From contig NZ_FTNI01000023.1 in the NCBI RefSeq assembly GCF_900156315.1, forward strand, positions 80,542-144,541: DNA of 64,000 nucleotides, read 5' to 3'. Positions 8,211 to 15,443 of this stretch are shown here, in pieces. Under the pieces are notes generated by a model that was not told the DNA's origin, searched no databases, and saw only the letters and a program-made list of their open reading frames with translations. The DNA comes from Microbispora rosea. Lineage in GTDB: Bacteria > Actinomycetota > Actinomycetes > Streptosporangiales > Streptosporangiaceae. Numbering within the stretch: position 1 is the stretch's first letter; each line of letters starts with the position of its first letter. The translations under genes were made by a program, and so were the position numbers.

Positions 8211-9209
8211 ATGCTGGAAACCTCGGCGCGGCTGCTGCGCCTGCTGTCGTTGCTCCAGGCCAGACGCGACTGGCCCGGCGCGATCCTGGCCGATCGGCTG
8301 GGCGTGAGCGAGCGGACGGTGCGCCGCGACGTCGATCGGCTCCGCGATCTCGGCTATCCGGTGGAGTCCACCCGCGGCACGGACGGCGGCTATCGCCTGG
8401 TCGCCGGGGCGGCGATGCCACCCCTGCTCCTCGACGACGACGAGGCGGTGGCCGTGGCGATCGGGCTGCGGGCCGCCACCGGCGTGACGGGCGTCGAGGA
8501 GGCGGCCGAGCGCGCCGCCGCCAAGCTCGAACAGGTGCTGCCGTCACGCCTGCGCCGCCGCGTCGGCGCCGTGCAGGCGTACACCGAGCCGGTGCCGCCC
8601 GACCGGCCGGGTCCCGCGGTCGATCCCGCCGTGCTGAGCGTGCTGGCCGCGGCCTGCCGTGACCGCGAGCGGCTGCGGTTCGACTACCGCGGCCACGACG
8701 GCTCCTCCGGCGTCAGGCTGGCCGAGCCCTACCGGCTCGTGTCCTGGGGGCGCCGGTGGTACCTCGTGGCCTGGGACGTCGACCGCGACGACTGGCGCAC
8801 GTTCCGGGTGGACCGCATCGCACCGCGCACTCCCACCGGGCCGCGATTCCCGCCCCGCGACCCGCCGGAGGGCGGCGCGGCGGCGTACGTCGCCCGCGGC
8901 GTGTCGTCGGCGGCCTGGCGGCACCACGCCCGGGTGCTCGTCCACGCCCCCGCCGAGGTGGTCGCCGCACGGATCAACCCGGCCGTCGGCGTCGTGGAGG
9001 ACGTCGACGGCCACACCTGCGTGCTCGTGACGGGGGCCGACACCGTGAACTCGCTCGCCGTCCACCTCGGCCTGCTCGACCTCGACTTCGAGGTCACCGG
9101 CCCGCCTGACCTGGTCGACCACCTGCGCGCCCTGACCGCCCGCTACGCCCGCGCGACCGCCAAAGCGGCAGGGGGAGCGGCAGCGGCTTCGGCAGCGGGG
9201 TCAGGCTGA
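8211..9209 (+). CDS. WYL-domain transcriptional regulator
   Basis: 332 residues: an N-terminal HTH_11 winged helix (about 4-60, GAILADRLGVSERTVRRDVD), a central WYL SH3-like ligand domain (about 140-205, RLRFDYRGHDG ... AEPYRLVSWGRRWYLVAWD) and a WCX-like C-terminal extension. WYL regulators sense nucleotides or other negatively charged ligands through basic and aromatic residues. The gene is divergent from epoxide hydrolase across 62 bases containing a palindrome, so regulation of that gene is likely. The last nine bases overlap the convergent SDR gene. The start ATG at 8211 follows GAGGAC at short spacing. Confidence 0.93.
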   Translation: MLETSARLLRLLSLLQARRDWPGAILADRLGVSERTVRRDVDRLRDLGYPVESTRGTDGGYRLVAGAAMPPLLLDDDEAVAVAIGLRAATGVTGVEEAAERAAAKLEQVLPSRLRRRVGAVQAYTEPVPPDRPGPAVDPAVLSVLAAACRDRERLRFDYRGHDGSSGVRLAEPYRLVSWGRRWYLVAWDVDRDDWRTFRVDRIAPRTPTGPRFPPRDPPEGGAAAYVARGVSSAAWRHHARVLVHAPAEVVAARINPAVGVVEDVDGHTCVLVTGADTVNSLAVHLGLLDLDFEVTGPPDLVDHLRALTARYARATAKAAGGAAAASAAGSG

Positions 9210-9953
9210 GGCGCCGCCGTCCAGCGCCAGATCGAGCCCCACCGCGAAACCGGCGTCGTCCGAGGCGAGCCAGAGCACGGTGCCGGTGATCTCGCCGAGG
9301 GCGCCGACGCGGCCGATCGGCAGCGTCTCCCGGAGCCGGGCGGCCCGGTCGTCCTCGGTCTCACCGGGGCGCAGGGACATGCCGGTGTCCAGCGGCCCCG
9401 GGCTGACCGCGTTGATCCGCACACCCGCCCGGATGTTCTCCAGCGCGGCCGTGCGGGTCAGCGCGCTCACCGCGGCCTTGGACGCGGCGTAGGCGCCCAG
9501 CCCGGGCATCCGGATGTGCGCCCCGATGTTCGAGGCGATGTTGACGATCACGCCGGAGCCCTGGGCGCGCATCGCGGCGATCTGGTGCTTCAGGGCGAGG
9601 AAGACGCCCGTCGTGTTGACCTGGAGGACGCGTGCCCAGTCCTCCTCCGGCATGTCCACGACGGTTCCTCCCGCGAGCGTTCCGGCGCTGTTGACCGCGA
9701 CGTCGAGGCGGCCGAACCGGGTGACGATCTCCCCGACGAGCCCGGCCACCGCGGCCGAGTCGGTCACGTCGAAGGTGAGCGCGGCGGCCCTTCCTCCCTC
9801 GGCCTCGATCAGCTCGACGGTCTCCTCCAGCGGCTCCCGCCGCCGCCCGGCCGCCACAACGCTTGCGCCCTCCCGGGCGAACCCACGGGCGACCGCCCGG
9901 CCGATGCCGGAACCCGCCCCGGTGACCAGCACGACCTTGTCCGCGAACCTCAT
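9201..9953 (-). CDS. SDR-family NAD(P)-dependent oxidoreductase
   Basis: A 250-residue classical short-chain dehydrogenase. TGAGSGIG cofactor motif (about 11-18), NSAG (about 88-91), the catalytic Ser in NIASN, and the YAASK active site, followed by NAVSPGPLDTGM. An Arg-rich segment after strand 2 (AAGRRRE) suggests NADPH preference. It is the last gene of a tetR-MFS-SDR operon; its ATG directly follows the MFS stop (TAGATG). The substrate is unknown. In this arrangement it may modify or detoxify a compound that the MFS pump exports. Confidence 0.92.
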   Translation of the reverse strand: MRFADKVVLVTGAGSGIGRAVARGFAREGASVVAAGRRREPLEETVELIEAEGGRAAALTFDVTDSAAVAGLVGEIVTRFGRLDVAVNSAGTLAGGTVVDMPEEDWARVLQVNTTGVFLALKHQIAAMRAQGSGVIVNIASNIGAHIRMPGLGAYAASKAAVSALTRTAALENIRAGVRINAVSPGPLDTGMSLRPGETEDDRAARLRETLPIGRVGALGEITGTVLWLASDDAGFAVGLDLALDGGASA

Positions 9954-11309
9954 CTATCGCTCCTTTGTCCATGCGAAAGCGGCGGCGACCGCCGCCGCCG
10001 CGAGAAGGAAGGCCGGGGCCATCGCGGTGAGGGCGAACCCGTAGCCCTCCGTCATGGCCCGGGCGCCGCCGGCGGGCACGTCGCCCGCGCGGGCGGCGGC
10101 GAGTGCCACGAGCACGGCGAGGCCCACCGTCGGCCCCGCCTCCATGGCGGTGTTGACCAGTCCCCCGGCCGCCCCGGCGTCCTCGGCGCGTACGCCGTCG
10201 AGGGCCGCCACGGTGGCGCCGGAGAAGGCCAGCCCCGAGGCGACCGGGAAGACCAGCAGTCCGGCGAGCACGGTTCCCCCTGACGTGACACGGCCGAGCA
10301 GCAGCATCGACACCGCCGCGAGCAGCGACCCGGCGACCAGCACGTGCCGCACGCCGAGGCGGCGCAGCAGGCGGCCGCTCACCGGGCCCATGACGACGAC
10401 CAGGAGGAAGGGCAGGAAGGCCAGGCTCGTGTCGATCGGCGACAGCCCGCGCACCTGCTGCAGGTAGAGACTCAGCAGGAACGTGCTCGTCGCACTGGCG
10501 GCCGCCGTGAGGAAGACCACGAGCAGGGCCGCACCCCTGCGCGGATGTGCCACCAGCCGGAGCGGCAGCAGCGGCCGCGGCGTCCTCGCCTGAAGGACGA
10601 CGAAGCCCGCCGTCAGCACCAGGCCGGCGACGACGACGGCCGTCGCACCCTCCAGCAGGCCGTAGGCGAGCGCGATCAGCCCGGCCGTGGCGAGCAGCGC
10701 GCCCGGCACGTCAAGGCGGGCCACCGTACGAGGTGCGGGCGGCAGCAGGACGATCCCGGCGGTCACGGCCACCACGCCGGCGGCGGCGGGCAGGAGGAAC
10801 GACCAGCGCCACGAGGCCGCGGCGGCGACGAGGCCGGACAGCAGGCTGCCGGTGACGGCCCCGGTGACCGACAGGGTGCCCCACACCGCCAGAGCGCGCT
10901 CACGCTGCCGAGCGTCCGGGCGGAGCCGCGTCACCAGCAAGACTGCCGCGGGGGCGGCCATCGCGGCGCCCACTCCCTGCGCGAAGCGCGCGGCCAGCAG
11001 GACCGGGTGGTCCGGAGCCAGCCCGCCCGCCGCCGACGCCAGTGCGATCAGGGCCATCCCGGCGAGGAACATCTCCCGGGCGCCCCACCTGTCGGCGAGC
11101 CTGCCCCCGAGGAGCAGCAGCCCACCGAAGGTCAGCCCGTACGCCGAGGTCAGCAGGGCCAGGCCCCCCTGGCCGAGGCCGAACTCCCGCTGGATGGCCG
11201 GCAACGGCACGGTGAGAAGGGTGATCGCCGCGACGAGCGTCACCTGTGCCCCGCCGAGCACGGCGAACGCTGCCGTATTTTTGGATCGATCGGTCAAGAA
11301 TGAAGGCAT
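9954..11309 (-). CDS. MFS drug-type efflux transporter (EmrB/QacA-like)
   Basis: A 451-residue multi-pass transporter. The sequence is a run of Ala/Leu/Val-rich transmembrane helices with the MFS loop 2-3 motif GGRLADRWGAREMF and motif C-like ALAVWGTLSVTGAVTGSLLSG, typical of proton-driven antiporters. The start at 11309 (MPSFLTDRS) is preceded by GAGGAG at about 11 bases. The region coding for the first ten residues also contains a sequence resembling the TetR operator upstream of the regulator gene. It lies 31 bases downstream of tetR and is contiguous with the SDR gene. Substrate unknown. Confidence 0.9.
   Translation of the reverse strand: MPSFLTDRSKNTAAFAVLGGAQVTLVAAITLLTVPLPAIQREFGLGQGGLALLTSAYGLTFGGLLLLGGRLADRWGAREMFLAGMALIALASAAGGLAPDHPVLLAARFAQGVGAAMAAPAAVLLVTRLRPDARQRERALAVWGTLSVTGAVTGSLLSGLVAAAASWRWSFLLPAAAGVVAVTAGIVLLPPAPRTVARLDVPGALLATAGLIALAYGLLEGATAVVVAGLVLTAGFVVLQARTPRPLLPLRLVAHPRRGAALLVVFLTAAASATSTFLLSLYLQQVRGLSPIDTSLAFLPFLLVVVMGPVSGRLLRRLGVRHVLVAGSLLAAVSMLLLGRVTSGGTVLAGLLVFPVASGLAFSGATVAALDGVRAEDAGAAGGLVNTAMEAGPTVGLAVLVALAAARAGDVPAGGARAMTEGYGFALTAMAPAFLLAAAAVAAAFAWTKER
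11283..11296. promoter_or_regulatory. possible second TetR operator
   Basis: GGATCGATCGGTCA shares the 11-base word CGATCGGTCAA with the operator candidate upstream of tetR. It lies inside the first codons of the MFS gene. Confidence 0.35.
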
Positions 11310-11340
11310 GAAAAAGCGCACTCCTCTTCCCACGGAGAGA

Positions 11341-11922
11341 TCAGCGGAGCACCGCGAGGGCCTGTGCGGCGGCGTCGCGGAGGCGGGCGGGGTCACAGTG
11401 CCCCTTCCCCATCACCCGCAGCCCCTGCAGGAAGACGAGCACGAACCGCGCCAGCGCCCGGGGATCGGACTCGGCGGAGATCTCCCCCTGGGCGCGGGCG
11501 CGGATGAGCGCCGAGGTCAGCGCCGTCTCCAGGCCCGTCCAGCTGGTCTCGACGACCCGGGCGACCGGCTCGTCGTCCGGGAGGAGTTCGGTCGCCGCAT
11601 TGACGATCATGCAGCCACGCCGGTCGCGGTCGCGGATCGAGTCCTCGGTATAGCGCTCGACCAGCGTTCGTACGGCCGGCAGGGCGGGGCCGGGCTGGGA
11701 CAGCAGTTCGACAGGGTTCGGGTCGCACATCTGCGCGTAGCGCTCCAGCGCCTTCACGTAGAGGTCATGCTTGCCGCCGAAGGTGGCGTACAGGCTGGCG
11801 CGGCCGATACCGAGGTGCTCGACCAGGTCGGCCATCGAAGTGGCCTCGTAGCCGCGCCGCCAGAACAGATCGAGGGCCCGCTCCAGCACGACATCGGGGT
11901 CGAACTCCTTGGTTCTCGCCAT
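11341..11922 (-). CDS. TetR-family regulator
   Basis: 193 residues. The N-terminal TetR HTH (about 10-56) contains SMADLVEHLGIGRASLYATFGGKHDLY; the C-terminal ligand domain resembles the TetR_C groups found in AcrR/NemR-like regulators of efflux and detoxification enzymes. It contains Cys residues in the ligand domain (QMCDPN, RGCMIVN, GHCDP), which would fit reactive-electrophile sensing, but that is inference. It heads the tetR-MFS-SDR operon and a 22-bp imperfect palindrome lies just upstream, so autoregulation is likely. Confidence 0.92.
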   Translation of the reverse strand: MARTKEFDPDVVLERALDLFWRRGYEATSMADLVEHLGIGRASLYATFGGKHDLYVKALERYAQMCDPNPVELLSQPGPALPAVRTLVERYTEDSIRDRDRRGCMIVNAATELLPDDEPVARVVETSWTGLETALTSALIRARAQGEISAESDPRALARFVLVFLQGLRVMGKGHCDPARLRDAAAQALAVLR

Positions 11923-11935
11923 GCACTCGACCCTA

Positions 11936-11957
11936 GACCAATCGGGAACGATCGGTC
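11936..11957. promoter_or_regulatory. TetR operator candidate
   Basis: Imperfect 22-bp palindrome with outer arms GACC/GGTC and 8 of 11 paired positions complementary, 14 bases upstream of the tetR start. Confidence 0.5.
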
Positions 11958-11959
11958 AA

Positions 11960-13132
11960 TTAAGCCGCGACGCGCTCGTCCCAGGTGATCCGGTAGTCGT
12001 GCATCCAGGCCAGCGCGTTGCGCTTCTCCACCTGCCGCATGACCACGGGAAGGATCAGGTCGCGGACGAAGGCCCCGCCGGCGCCCGGCGCCTTGCCGTC
12101 CCCGTTGCGCTTGCCCTGCGCCACGACACGCTCGACCCGTTCGCGCCGCAGCCGCTCGAAGGCGGCGAACGCCTTCGCGGTGTCCGGCACGTCGCGCAGG
12201 CACTTGCCGAGCACCACGGCGTCCTCGACGGCCATCGACGCGCCCTGCCCGGAGGACGGAGAGGTGGCGTGGGCGGCGTCCCCGACGAGGACCATGCGCT
12301 CGCCGGACCACTTGGGCACCCTCGGGAAGTCGTAGGTGTTCCAGCCGGGCAGGATGTCGGGGGTCGCCGCGATGATCTCCCGCATCGGCCCGGCGTCGCC
12401 CTCGAACAGGTCCATGAGCCTGGCCCGCCACTGCTCGGGAGTGATCGCCGCGAGTTCCTCGGGGGGCATCTCCCTGCGGCTCGGCGGGTTGGCGAACCAC
12501 CACACCTGCCCCTCCGGGTGGATCATGTACCCGAAGAAGCACCGCCTGCCGAAGATGAAGTAGCAGACCCCCGGCCTGCCCGGCGCCCGCACCCCCTCGG
12601 CGTAGCCGCCGGTGTTCAGCAGCCCGACGTAACGGGCGCAGGGGGCCTCGGCGTCGATCAGGGCGCGAGTGCGCGAGCGCAGCCCGTCGGCGCCCACCAG
12701 CAGGTCGCCCTCGGCCTCGCCGCCGTCCGCGAAGACCGCCCGTACGCCGTTCGCGGTGGCCGAGGCGCCGGTGAGCCGCTTGCCGTAGTGGATCCGCACA
12801 CCCCGCCGTACGGCCTCGTCGCGCAGCGCCTGGTAGAGGTCGGCGCGCCGGAGCGTGCGGCTCGGCTGGCTCGTGGTCGCCAGCAGCCTGCCGCGCGCGT
12901 TGCGGATCTCCATGACCGGCGTGTCCATGCCGAGGTCGCGGACGAGGTCGTGCAGGTCGAGCAGGCGCAGGGCCTCCAGCCCGTTCACCGCGAGCGTGAG
13001 GAAGGCGCCGACGCCCTCGGCGCCCCGGTCGTAGGCCTCGAAGACCTCGCTGTCGATTCCGGCGCGTCGCAGCGCCATGGCCGTGACGGGACCCGCGATC
13101 CCACCGCCGATGATCAGAGCTCTCTTGGTCAT
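11960..13132 (-). CDS. FAD-dependent aromatic-type monooxygenase
   Basis: A 390-residue class A flavoprotein monooxygenase. GxGxxG (GGGIAG) at the N-terminus, the DG-type motif VGADGLRSRTR near residue 160, and GDAAHATSPSSGQGASMAVEDA near 285 for the FAD ribityl and active-site loop. It uses NADPH and O2 to hydroxylate or otherwise oxidise an organic substrate; TetX-like antibiotic hydroxylases belong to the same superfamily. Start ATG 13132 is right before the FAD motif; the longer in-frame reading is antisense to padR. It is divergent from a PadR regulator, with an AT-rich repeat between them, so it is probably PadR-repressed. Confidence 0.92.
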   Translation of the reverse strand: MTKRALIIGGGIAGPVTAMALRRAGIDSEVFEAYDRGAEGVGAFLTLAVNGLEALRLLDLHDLVRDLGMDTPVMEIRNARGRLLATTSQPSRTLRRADLYQALRDEAVRRGVRIHYGKRLTGASATANGVRAVFADGGEAEGDLLVGADGLRSRTRALIDAEAPCARYVGLLNTGGYAEGVRAPGRPGVCYFIFGRRCFFGYMIHPEGQVWWFANPPSRREMPPEELAAITPEQWRARLMDLFEGDAGPMREIIAATPDILPGWNTYDFPRVPKWSGERMVLVGDAAHATSPSSGQGASMAVEDAVVLGKCLRDVPDTAKAFAAFERLRRERVERVVAQGKRNGDGKAPGAGGAFVRDLILPVVMRQVEKRNALAWMHDYRITWDERVAA

Positions 13133-13135
13133 GCA

Positions 13136-13158
13136 ATGACTATACATATTATGACTAT
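13136..13158. promoter_or_regulatory. PadR operator candidate: ATGACTAT direct repeats
   Basis: ATGACTAT occurs at 13136-13143 and 13151-13158, one and a half helical turns apart, in an AT-rich island between the monooxygenase and padR. It directly abuts the monooxygenase start codon. Confidence 0.5.
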
Positions 13159-13174
13159 TCCCCGACAAGGCCCC

Positions 13175-13180
13175 TATGAT
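13175..13180 (+). promoter_or_regulatory. -10 element, leaderless promoter of padR
   Basis: TATGAT, seven bases before the ATG at 13188. Confidence 0.65.
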
Positions 13181-13187
13181 GGGCGCC

Positions 13188-13757
13188 ATGTCGACACGGC
13201 GCTCTCCCCTGGCCGCGGCCGTGCTCGCCCTGGTCTGCGAGTCGCCGATGCACGCGTACCGGATGCAGCAGCTGATCAAGGAACGGCACCAGGACGACGT
13301 GGTCAACGTCGCGCAGCGCAACAGCGTCTACCAGACGATCGAGCGCCTGCTCCGCGACGGACTGCTGGCGGTCCGCGAGACCACCCGCGAGGAGAACCGG
13401 CCGGAGCGGACGGTCTACGAGGCCACCGAGACGGGCCGCGAGACGCTCAAGCAGTGGATGCGGACCATGCTGTCCACCCCGGCCAGGGAGTTCCCCGAGT
13501 TCCCCGCCGCGCTCGCCTTCCTGCCCGTGCTGACGCCCGAGGAGGCGCTGGCGGCGCTGCGGCAGCGGATCGCGGCGCTGGAGGCGCGGCTGTCCGCGCT
13601 CGACGCCGAGATGGCCGACAGCCTGAGCTTCGTGCCCCGCCTCTTCCTCGTGGAGTCCGAGTATCAGCGGGCCCAGGTCGCCACGGAGCTGGAGTTCGTG
13701 CGCGGCCTCGCAGGCGACCTGAGCGAGGGCCGCCTCACCTGGGACTTCCAGATCTGA
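13188..13757 (+). CDS. PadR-family regulator
   Basis: 189 residues from ATG 13188. N-terminal PadR winged helix (about 5-85: LAAAVLALVCESPMHAYRMQQLIKER ... NSVYQTIERLLRDGLL ... RTVYEATETGRETLKQWM) and a C-terminal helical Vir_act_alpha_C-type dimerisation region. The start is set by a TATGAT -10 seven bases upstream; the Met at 13176 would overlap that element. It is divergent from the FAD monooxygenase and probably represses it in the absence of an inducer. Confidence 0.93.
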   Translation: MSTRRSPLAAAVLALVCESPMHAYRMQQLIKERHQDDVVNVAQRNSVYQTIERLLRDGLLAVRETTREENRPERTVYEATETGRETLKQWMRTMLSTPAREFPEFPAALAFLPVLTPEEALAALRQRIAALEARLSALDAEMADSLSFVPRLFLVESEYQRAQVATELEFVRGLAGDLSEGRLTWDFQI

Positions 13758-13764
13758 CGCGTGC

Positions 13765-13796
13765 CTGACTCGCCTGGAGTCCACTCCAGGTACCTA
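13765..13796 (+). promoter_or_regulatory. MerR-type promoter with AdhR/NmlR-like operator
   Basis: CTGACT (-35, 13765-13770) and TACCTA (-10, 13791-13796) are 20 bp apart, longer than the optimal 17. The spacer holds the inverted repeat CCTGGAGTCCACTCCAGG (13773-13790). This is the layout of MerR-family activated promoters, and the repeat resembles AdhR/NmlR operators of the form CTTGGAGT-N2-ACTCCAAG. No merR gene is nearby. Confidence 0.75.
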
Positions 13797-13807
13797 GGGT
13801 GGAGGGC

Positions 13808-14776
13808 ATGGAATACGGACACCTTGGCCGCACCGGCCTGCTGGTCAGCAAGCTCTGCCTGGGGACCATGAACTTCGGTCCGCAGACCACCGAGGAGGAC
13901 TCGTACGCGATCATGGATCGCGCCCACGAGCTCGGGATCAACTTCTTCGACACGGCCAACGTCTACGGCTGGAAGAAGGGCGAGGGGATCACCGAGAACA
14001 TCATCGGCCGCTGGTTCGCCCAGGGCGGCGGCCGTCGTGAGCGTACGGTCATCGCCACCAAGCTGTACGGCTCGATGGGCGACTGGCCGAACGAGGAGAA
14101 GCTGTCGGCGCTGAACATCCGGCGGGCGGCGGAGGCCTCGCTGCGCCGCATGCAGACCGACTACATCGACGTCTACCAGGCCCACCACGTCGACCGGGAC
14201 ACCCCGTTCGACGAGTTCTGGGAGGCCATGGACATCCTCAAGCAGCAGGGCAAGATCCTGTACGTCGGCTCGTCGAACTTCGCGGGCTGGCACATCGCCA
14301 AGGCCCAGGAGTCGGCCCGCCGCAGGAACACCCTCGGCCTGGTCAGCGAGCAGTCCCACTACAACCTGCTCGTCCGCGCGCCCGAGCTGGAGGTCATCCC
14401 GGCGTGTGAGGACTACGGCCTCGGGCTGATCCCGTGGAGCCCGCTCGCGGGCGGCCTGCTCGGCGGCATCCTCCGGAAGATCGACAAGGGCCGCTCCGCC
14501 ACCGACCAGATCGCCGCCCAGCTCGACAAGCACCGCGACAAGATCGAGCGGTACGAGGCGTTCTGCGACGAGCTCGGCGAGGACCCGGCCAACGTCGGGC
14601 TGGCGTGGCTGCTGCACCAGCGTGCGGTCACCGCGCCGATCATCGGCCCCCGCACGGTCGAGCAGCTCGACGGCACGATCCGGGCGCTGGAGATCGAGCT
14701 GAACGACAAGGCGCTCGCCCGGCTCGACGAGATCTTCCCCGGCTTCAAGACCGCCCCGGAGGACTACGCCTGGTGA
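13808..14776 (+). CDS. aldo/keto reductase
   Basis: A 322-residue (alpha/beta)8 NADPH-dependent reductase of the YghZ/AKR14-like group. Catalytic residues are visible: D in FFDTANVYG with Y, K in ATKLYG, and H in YQAHHVD; the cofactor-binding C-terminal motif is IIGPRTVEQLDG. It reduces aldehydes or ketones, often electrophilic aldehydes such as methylglyoxal. ATG 13808 is preferred, as the predicted transcription start falls near 13803; GTG 13799 is an alternative three codons upstream. The MerR-type promoter suggests induction by reactive carbonyls or thiol stress. Confidence 0.94.
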   Translation: MEYGHLGRTGLLVSKLCLGTMNFGPQTTEEDSYAIMDRAHELGINFFDTANVYGWKKGEGITENIIGRWFAQGGGRRERTVIATKLYGSMGDWPNEEKLSALNIRRAAEASLRRMQTDYIDVYQAHHVDRDTPFDEFWEAMDILKQQGKILYVGSSNFAGWHIAKAQESARRRNTLGLVSEQSHYNLLVRAPELEVIPACEDYGLGLIPWSPLAGGLLGGILRKIDKGRSATDQIAAQLDKHRDKIERYEAFCDELGEDPANVGLAWLLHQRAVTAPIIGPRTVEQLDGTIRALEIELNDKALARLDEIFPGFKTAPEDYAW

Positions 14777-14863
14777 TCAGGCGTTGAGCAACGCCCCGAC
14801 GATCACGATGAACACGAGCAGCGCGAGCACCGTGGGCAGCAGCCAGCGACGAGGACGATCCAC
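14777..14863 (-). CDS. 28-residue single-helix membrane protein
   Basis: Reads V-D-R-P-R-R-W-L-L-P followed by TVLALLVFIVIVGALLNA: a short Arg-rich cytoplasmic head and one transmembrane helix, ending at a stop tail-to-tail with the aldo/keto reductase gene. The GTG at 14863 has TAGGCT seven bases upstream (14871-14876), which overlaps the stop codon of thpR, so it could be a leaderless message or be expressed by read-through from the thpR operon. A reading starting at the ATG two codons upstream in another frame gives a Cys-rich, non-membrane peptide and is less likely. Confidence 0.5.
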   Translation of the reverse strand: MDRPRRWLLPTVLALLVFIVIVGALLNA

Positions 14864-14873
14864 GCCATGGAGC

Positions 14874-15443
14874 CTAGTCGCGGACTGCCAATGGGTACGC
14901 CTCGACCTGCTCGTACCGCACGCTCGCCCCGATGTGGCTGCGTACGAGGTGCACCGACGACACCTCCCAGCGCCGCCCGCCGAAGGCGCCCAGGGCGCCG
15001 ACCAGGGGGCGCAGGTCGTCGCCGTGGCGTGACCGGGTCCTGGAGCGGGCCAGGGTGAGGTGGGGATGGAACCGCTTGCGGTCCGTCTCCGCCGCCCCGG
15101 CCCGCCGGGCGCCGGCCGCCACCGACCCGGCGAGCCTCGTCAGCGCGGGCCCCGCCTCCAGGCCGACCCAGAAGATGCGTCCCCGAGAGGCGGAGGGGAA
15201 GGCTCCCGCGCCGCCGAACGACACCGTCTCGGGGGAATACCGGGCGGCCGCGCGGGCCAGCCGCACGCCCAGCTCGGGCAGGACCTCGTCGGGCACCTCG
15301 CCGAGGAATGCCACGGTCACGTGCCACAGCGCGGGATCGACCCAGCGCAGCTCCGACCACTCGGCACGTACGGCCTCGACCGCCGTGGCGATCTCCGCCA
15401 GCGCCTCAGGCGGCGGCAGCAGCGCCACGAACAATCTGCTCAC
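14874..15443 (-). CDS. thpR: RNA 2',3'-cyclic phosphodiesterase (ThpR/LigT)
   Basis: A 189-residue two-histidine (2H) phosphoesterase. The paired motifs are HVTVAFLG (H near 41) and HPHLTLAR (H near 126), with the N-terminal RLFVALLPP strand typical of the family. It hydrolyses 2',3'-cyclic RNA ends to 2'-phosphates; physiological RNA targets in actinobacteria are unclear. The GTG start at 15443 lies 38 bases inside the preceding MFS gene, so it is the third gene of a marR-MFS-thpR operon. Confidence 0.93.
   Translation of the reverse strand: MSRLFVALLPPPEALAEIATAVEAVRAEWSELRWVDPALWHVTVAFLGEVPDEVLPELGVRLARAAARYSPETVSFGGAGAFPSASRGRIFWVGLEAGPALTRLAGSVAAGARRAGAAETDRKRFHPHLTLARSRTRSRHGDDLRPLVGALGAFGGRRWEVSSVHLVRSHIGASVRYEQVEAYPLAVRD

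Noticed and set aside
10344..11303. A 319-codon plus-strand frame opposite the MFS gene
   Set aside because: Gln/Arg/Gly-rich shadow of a transporter whose transmembrane pattern is clear.
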